64,000 nucleotides of DNA, taken from positions 1 through 64,000 of the forward strand of contig MCGO01000152.1 in the NCBI GenBank assembly GCA_002104985.1. The letters run 5' to 3'. The notes under the pieces were generated by a model, which did not search any database, had not been told where the DNA came from, and was given only the letters and a program-made list of their open reading frames with translations. Below, in pieces: positions 58,992 to 64,000 of this stretch. The DNA is from Rhizoclosmatium globosum (lineage: Eukaryota; Chytridiomycota; Chytridiomycetes; Chytridiales; Chytriomycetaceae). Numbering within the stretch: the first letter of the stretch is position 1; every line of letters starts with the position of its first letter. Both the position numbers and the translations under genes were made by a program.

Positions 58992-60593
58992 ATGGTTTGT
59001 GGATTCGGTCTCCTTTGGCAGTCTGACTCACTTTATCATACAGCCTCCAAAGAAAGCCGTCGTTGCTGAGAAGCCCCTTTTGGGTCGTCCAGGGTGAGTC
59101 TTGAATTAGTCCCTTAATCTTACTGGATCACTGACCTTATTGAATCCAGAAACAACTTGAAGATGGCATGTATATCTTATTTACTCTATTATTCATGAAT
59201 TGGATCATTTGGCCAATGAGTCACCGCTTTGATGGGAGCACTCTACTTCCACAACAATCTTAGTAACTCTCAACTGACTGTGCCTATATTCAGGGTATCG
59301 TCGGACTCCCAAACGTCGGAAAGTCCTCCTTCTTCAACGCTCTTTGTGGAGCCTCTGCTCCCTCTGAGAACTTCCCTTTCTGTACAATTGACCCTGAGGA
59401 AGCCCGTGTCGAAGTCCCAGACGACCGTATCGATGTTCTCTACAAAATGTACCAATCCTCAAAGAAGGTCCCCGCTTACTTGACCTGTATTGATATCGCT
59501 GGATTGGTGAAGGGAGCCCACGAAGGTCAGGGTCTCGGAAACGCTTTCTTGTCCCACATTCGTGCTGTCGATGGTATCTTCCATTTGACCAGAGCTTTCG
59601 AAGATGCCGACGTTATCCACGTTGAAGGTCTGTTTCATTTTCCATCAATTAGAACCAAAAAAACTCAACAAACATAACCATAGGAAACGTTGACCCAGTC
59701 CGAGACCTCCAAATCATCCACGAAGAGCTCCGTCTCAAGGACTGTGAACTCTTGACAAAGCAATACGAATCCAAAGGAAAGGAAGTCTCCCGTCTCGGTA
59801 TCAACGGAGACAAGGCCAAGAAGGAGGAATTCGAATGCATCAAGAAGATCTACCAATGGGTCGTTGAGCAAAAGAAGGATGCTCGTGAAGGAGACTGGAA
59901 CTCCAAGGAAATCGAAGTCATCAACTCCTTCCAACTCATCACCGCAAAACCCGTCGTCTACCTCTGCAACCTCAGCGAACGCGACTTTGCCAGAAAGAAG
60001 AACAAGTGGCTCGCGAAGATCAAGGCTTGGATCGATGAGAACCACCCAGGCGATGTCCTAATTCCGTACTCTGGAACATTCGAAAACGCTCTTTCTCAGT
60101 TCGAGACGGAACAGGAGAAGAAGGAGTACTGCGAGAAGCTTGCTGCTGCGAACGAAGTTCCAGCTGTTTCCTCCATCTTGCACAAGATTATTCTTACGGG
60201 TTACTCTGCTTTGAGGCTCATGTACTTCTTTACCTGTGGTCCTATGGAAGTGCGTTGCTGGACTATTCGTCAAGGAACAAAGGCGCCGCAGGCTGCTGGT
60301 GTTATCCACACGGACTTTGAGAATAACTTTATCATGGCTGAAAGTGAGTATTCTTTATTGTGAATTGCCGATTGGTTGACACATTTGTGTTAAGTCATGA
60401 AATACACTGACTTGGTTGAACTTGGAAGTGAAGCTGCAGTCAAGGTACGTTTTTATCTCCTGTGGTCGTATGAATCGCGCACTGATAAAATGCAAAGGCT
60501 GCTGGTAAATACCACATGAAGGGTCGTGATACCATCATTTTGGATGGAGACATCATCCACTTTAAGGCTGGACAGGCTGCCAAGAAGAAGTAA
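58992..60593 (+). CDS. OLA1: Obg-like ATPase 1
   Basis: Seven exons: 58992-58994, 59044-59093, 59150-59165, 59294-59627, 59684-60343, 60395-60444 and 60498-60593; 402 residues. G1 is GLPNVGKS, G3 [17 protein letters not shown], and G4 reads NLSE instead of NKxD, the change that gives OLA1/YchF ATP preference. A coiled-coil insert and the C-terminal TGS domain ([32 protein letters not shown]) complete the protein. The first coding exon is only the ATG, joined to CCTCCAAAGAAAGCC. The intron after exon 3 appears to be GC-AG (ATG|GCATGT ... TTCAG|GGT), as no GT donor keeps the frame. OLA1 is a translation and stress-response regulator. Confidence 0.93.
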
Positions 60594-60755
60594 ACCAAAA
60601 TGCCTGGTTGTTTTGATTTGATGATCGGTGGAATAAAGGGCTTACAGAATCTGTTGACCACTGAAGAGAACTGTGAGAACAAAGAACAACAATTTTACTA
60701 TAAATGCCCTGATAAAATTAATGTCACTTCAAAAGAAAACGATTAGAAAGAAATT

Positions 60756-62801
60756 CTACTGAGCAACCAAAAGAGCATCCTCCTTCACTTGTTCCAAATC
60801 CTCCTTGGCAGCAGCAGCGGCAGTGGACTTGTTTTGACGACGGCGTCTGTAGGCAAGACCTCCAGCAACAATCAAAGCAACTCCAGCAACAGATCCAACA
60901 GAAGCCCCAACAATAGCGGCAACACTGAGTCCAGAACTTTTAACATTAATAACGGTGGCGGAAGAAGAGTAAATAACATCACGACGGCGGTAATTCTGAA
61001 GTGAAGTGTACGTGACTGTGATAGTGTATGTACCAACAGTGAAGACTTTGAGGTCTGCCAATACACTGCAAGAAGCAGGAGCAGTGAAAGCACCACCCAG
61101 GGAGTCACCAAGCTGGAGCTGCAACCAATCGCCGTTGGCAGCAGGAGTAGTCAAGTCATACTTGTTTGTGTTTGTGTTGCCATTAGCGTCCCCGAAACAA
61201 GTGGTTGGCAAGGTGATAATAGCACCGTTTCCAACTTGAACCTTGACTTCAGTAACGTACAACTTTGGAGTGGTAGCGTCTCCAAGACGCAAGCGAATGA
61301 TGTCTCCAACGAAAGGTGTGTCGTTTGTGGTTGTTCCATCGTTCTTGTATACAGTCAGAGTAAATGTCTTGGTGATTTCGGCGGTGAAACAAGTGGTTCC
61401 AGTCACACCGTTTGGAGTAAACGTCAAAGTAACTTGCTTCTGGTTGGAACATCCAGGCTTTCCGGTACCAGCAGTGGCTACGGAAGGAATACACGAAAAG
61501 ATGTAGAAGTTGTACGAGCTTGGAGTTCCACATTGCAATCCGTGGAAAGTGGCTGTGAAAGGAGAAGCATCCGACTTGGCGCTGACGGTGTCAACTCTGT
61601 CGGTACCAAGAAGAGCAATAGGGTTGACGTAGTATTGCAAGCCAGGAATAGTGTTGTCCAAGAAAAGGTTGACATCAGCCTGGATTTTGGTTTTATCCTT
61701 GGAATCAACAGAATAAACGGCTTGAATGTCCAAGCTGGCTGTTTCTGCTTCTTGGGCAGTCAAAGTGGCAGTAGCAGATCCCAAAATTGTGAGGTCGATC
61801 GGAGTGCTCGCAGAAGCGACAATTTTGTTGCCGACAAGAATGGAGTTGTATAGAGTGGCGCTAAAACATTGCATTCAGACAACATTCCAAACGAAATAGG
61901 GGGTGAAAATCACACTCACGATGTTCCACAGTCCTTGAAGTCAATCGTAAACGAGCAAGTACCACTGGAAGTAACGGTAGATGGAGTTCCACAAGAAATG
62001 AACAGCTTTTGAGTGTTGAACAAGTCCGCATTGGCAATAGAGAAAGCCAACGATGAAGTGTCACCGCTTTTGGCGAAGCTTGGTTGCTTCAAGCTTGAAG
62101 TCCCAACAGCAGTCGCACCTCCGCAGGCACCAATATTAATCTCAATGGGACCTGGGCCTGGGTTGGAAGTAGTAACGCCGGGAAGGTAGGCCCCAAAGTA
62201 GGTTCCTGCTTTGTTGTCGCGGTTGGGTGGACTGTTGGTGGAGTCCCAAATCTTGTTGTAAAGAGAAGCCGATCCACTGTTGTAAAGTGTCACAACAGCA
62301 CTGGATTGCTATAAAAGAGATCTTAGTTTACACCAAAATGGAACTCAATGCCTTACGTCGATACAAAGCAAACCATTGCTTCCCCAAGTACTTGCAGTCC
62401 AATAGGTTGAAGAAGGACCTACAACTTGCAGAGATCCATCAGTCTGGTACTTGAAAAAGGTTGCATCGGTACTGTAGGTCACAGTTTGGAACGAATAGTC
62501 GCCAGCAGCTGCAGGGAAGTGGTTGTCTGCAAAATGGGGGAAAGATTAGCGGGCGTTCCTTGACGAAGAGGATCAGGATAATGGTCCACGTACATGCAAC
62601 AAAGTTGGAGTCGTCTTGCATCACAATAAATGCTTGCTGGTTGTCACCTCCGAGATAGTCACATTTGTTGAAGACAGTGCCTTTCTTAATGCAAACCGCG
62701 TTTCCAAGTACAGCATCAGGGGTTAACTTGTTCAAAGTGCAGGCAGCACTGACAAAGTGGGCCGCGTTGGCAAGGACGGCCGCAATGATAAGGACCTGCA
62801 T
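60756..62801 (-). CDS. Surface protein with bulb-type lectin domain and membrane anchor
   Basis: Four exons (62801-62594, 62526-62357, 62308-61920, 61860-60756) give 623 residues. It has a signal peptide (MQVLIIAAVLANAAHFVSA) then a B-lectin-like domain: exon 1-2 joining produces QDDSNFVAY, a match to the mannose-binding consensus QxDxNxVxY, followed by a second degenerate repeat (YQTDGSLQVV). A long Thr/Ser-rich, cysteine-containing extracellular region follows. The end has one transmembrane helix (AAIVGASVGSVAGVALIVAG) and an RRRR tail, like the protein at 19226-20683. Mannose or other glycan binding at the cell surface is inferred. Confidence 0.75.
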
Positions 62802-63611
62802 CTCAATGTGTGAACTGTTTTTTGGGAGGCGTGCTCATATCTTTTCCCTCTTATACGAATTATCCCGGGTTTTTTGGGCTGGTTTCTCGTTGGGAGATTC
62901 ATTTGCGATTCAGATGCAGTCATACAGGGTATCATTGAAAAAACATTGAAGTATAAAAGTACCGTCTGCATTGATATGCTGAAAAGATATTGTCTTCAAC
63001 ACGGTCCATTTCCCCGTGGCTTGTGTGATATGGGAGTCTGTAATACGGAATGCCGTTATCTCAGATATATGGTTATGTATTTGGTCACAGTAGTTTCACT
63101 ATATCTAGAAGATGTGTCAAAAAGCAAGGGCATCCGTGATGTTCGAAGGTAGTGGGCTTGTTGATTTTGTGTAGTGTCTAACTCAAAGGAACCAGTTGCA
63201 ACTGCGGCCGTATGTACAGCTTAAGTATCGCTATAAATAGAAGAATATGAAGCGATAAGCGCCTCCAAAAAGAGTAGTTTGTGCTTTTGAATTGATGAGA
63301 TGCTGAAACCATTCTGAAGGCTTGATCAAATTTAACGCTCTTGGCAACAAATTGAAGATTGAATGTTGAGTGCACATTACTCATAACTTTCTGAAAGGTA
63401 ACTTGCCGTGTTAGAGTCGGTTAACAATTCAAGAAAGACGAAAGAAGGGGGAGGACTTAGACATCCTTTTTAATTTGTGATATCGATAGCAGATGAATTA
63501 GAGGGAGTTGCAAATGAAGTAAGGCAAGAGCGAAATGACAGGGCACGATTGAGTTGCAGTGAGCTGGTGAGCGGAGATCAGTGAAGTTGAGTTTCTCAGT
63601 GTTCTTTCAAA
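62802..63611. other. Intergenic, no gene seen
   Basis: 810 bp between two divergent genes, containing both promoters. The sequence is AT-rich; no coding signal or clear repeat was found. Confidence 0.5.
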
Positions 63612-64000
63612 ATGCAACAGTTGACACCAACAACTGGAGTCTCTCTAGCGATCGCGTTAAGGCTGGCTCTCCTCGCTTGGAGCCATGTTCAGGACCAAAC
63701 TATGGCAGTCAAGTATACAGATATTGACTATTCGGTGTTCACTGGTAGGTTTAAGGAGTCACTGAGTCAGTTACTTGTTTAATCTAGTTTGCTCAATCAA
63801 TCAATTGAACCAGATGCAGCGGCCCTAGTCGCCTCCGGTGGATCGCCGTACGATCGTGCTACGTATCGATACACGCCATTGCTTGCGTGGCTGTTGAGTG
63901 TTGTGAATGGGAAGCTTCTGTTTTGTGTGAGCGATCTTGTTGCGGGTCTGTGCATCCACGGGATCAACAGGTTCCTCTCGTTCTTTCGTTTACTGTTGGA
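63612..64000 (+). CDS. GPI mannosyltransferase 1 (PIG-M/Gpi14), 5' part
   Basis: The gene starts at 63612 and runs off the window. Exon 1 (63612-63744) joins exon 2 at 63814. The first transmembrane helix precedes the conserved [15 protein letters not shown], whose DxD is the proposed catalytic motif of PIG-M, followed by [20 protein letters not shown], a hallmark of the family. The enzyme adds the first mannose to the GPI precursor in the ER lumen. Beyond about 63970 either the exon continues or an intron begins at GTTCCTC. Confidence 0.88.

Noticed and set aside
1..64000. tRNA, rRNA or CRISPR arrays
   Set aside because: I saw no cloverleaf with a GTTCGAATC-type arm in gaps between genes, no rRNA-like sequence and no spaced direct repeats; a short tRNA could still be missed without a covariance search.

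Overview
This is a gene-dense stretch of a eukaryotic, almost certainly fungal, nuclear chromosome. About 30 protein genes lie on both strands with short gaps, and most carry several spliceosomal introns of roughly 45-110 bp (GT-AG, one GC-AG). The gene set is eukaryotic and fungal-like: metacaspase, Nab3-like RNA-binding protein, NDC1 nucleoporin, mitochondrial L33, OLA1, CDT2, CHMP7, UBE2O and PIG-M. Class A (rhodopsin-like) GPCRs, UNC93-like transporters and several proteins more typical of animals suggest a zoosporic lineage such as Chytridiomycota rather than an ascomycete. That placement is inference from gene content.

Layout. 0-0.8 kb: G-patch protein. 0.9-11.2 kb: an accessory cluster of one decayed and two intact UNC93-like transporters around three tandem berberine-bridge-type FAD oxidases, the middle one a frameshifted hybrid made by a 1.94-kb tandem duplication. 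11.5-18.2 kb: a metacaspase with two WW domains, a Nab3/NCOA5-like RNA-binding protein and an MRNIP-like zinc-ribbon protein. 19.2-23.5 kb: a type I surface protein and an intronless heparinase II/III-like lyase. 23.9-32.1 kb: SNAP-family protein, cysteine synthase 2, NDC1 and a compact UBE2O. 32.2-38 kb: an orphan coiled-coil gene, two intronless GPCR-like receptors, a remnant copy of the orphan gene and CHMP7. 38-46.6 kb: a long coiled-coil protein, an F-box protein and a Q-rich locus whose frame is broken in several places. 46.7-51.8 kb: M1 aminopeptidase and LRR protein, with a 339-bp MITE-like element between them that supplies the LRR protein's C-terminus. 52-57.4 kb: a fourth UNC93-like transporter, a P-loop kinase and CDT2. 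58.5-64 kb: mitochondrial L33, OLA1, a lectin-domain surface protein and the 5' end of PIG-M.

Most genes are unrelated housekeeping functions. The likeliest functional grouping is the FAD oxidases with the UNC93-like transporters. Several 1-nt frame breaks (FAD oxidase copy B, transporter 1, the lyase, the Q-rich locus), some at homopolymers, could be real decay or residual assembly indels. Splice junctions were read by eye from GT/AG signals, reading phase and family alignment; no search was run.
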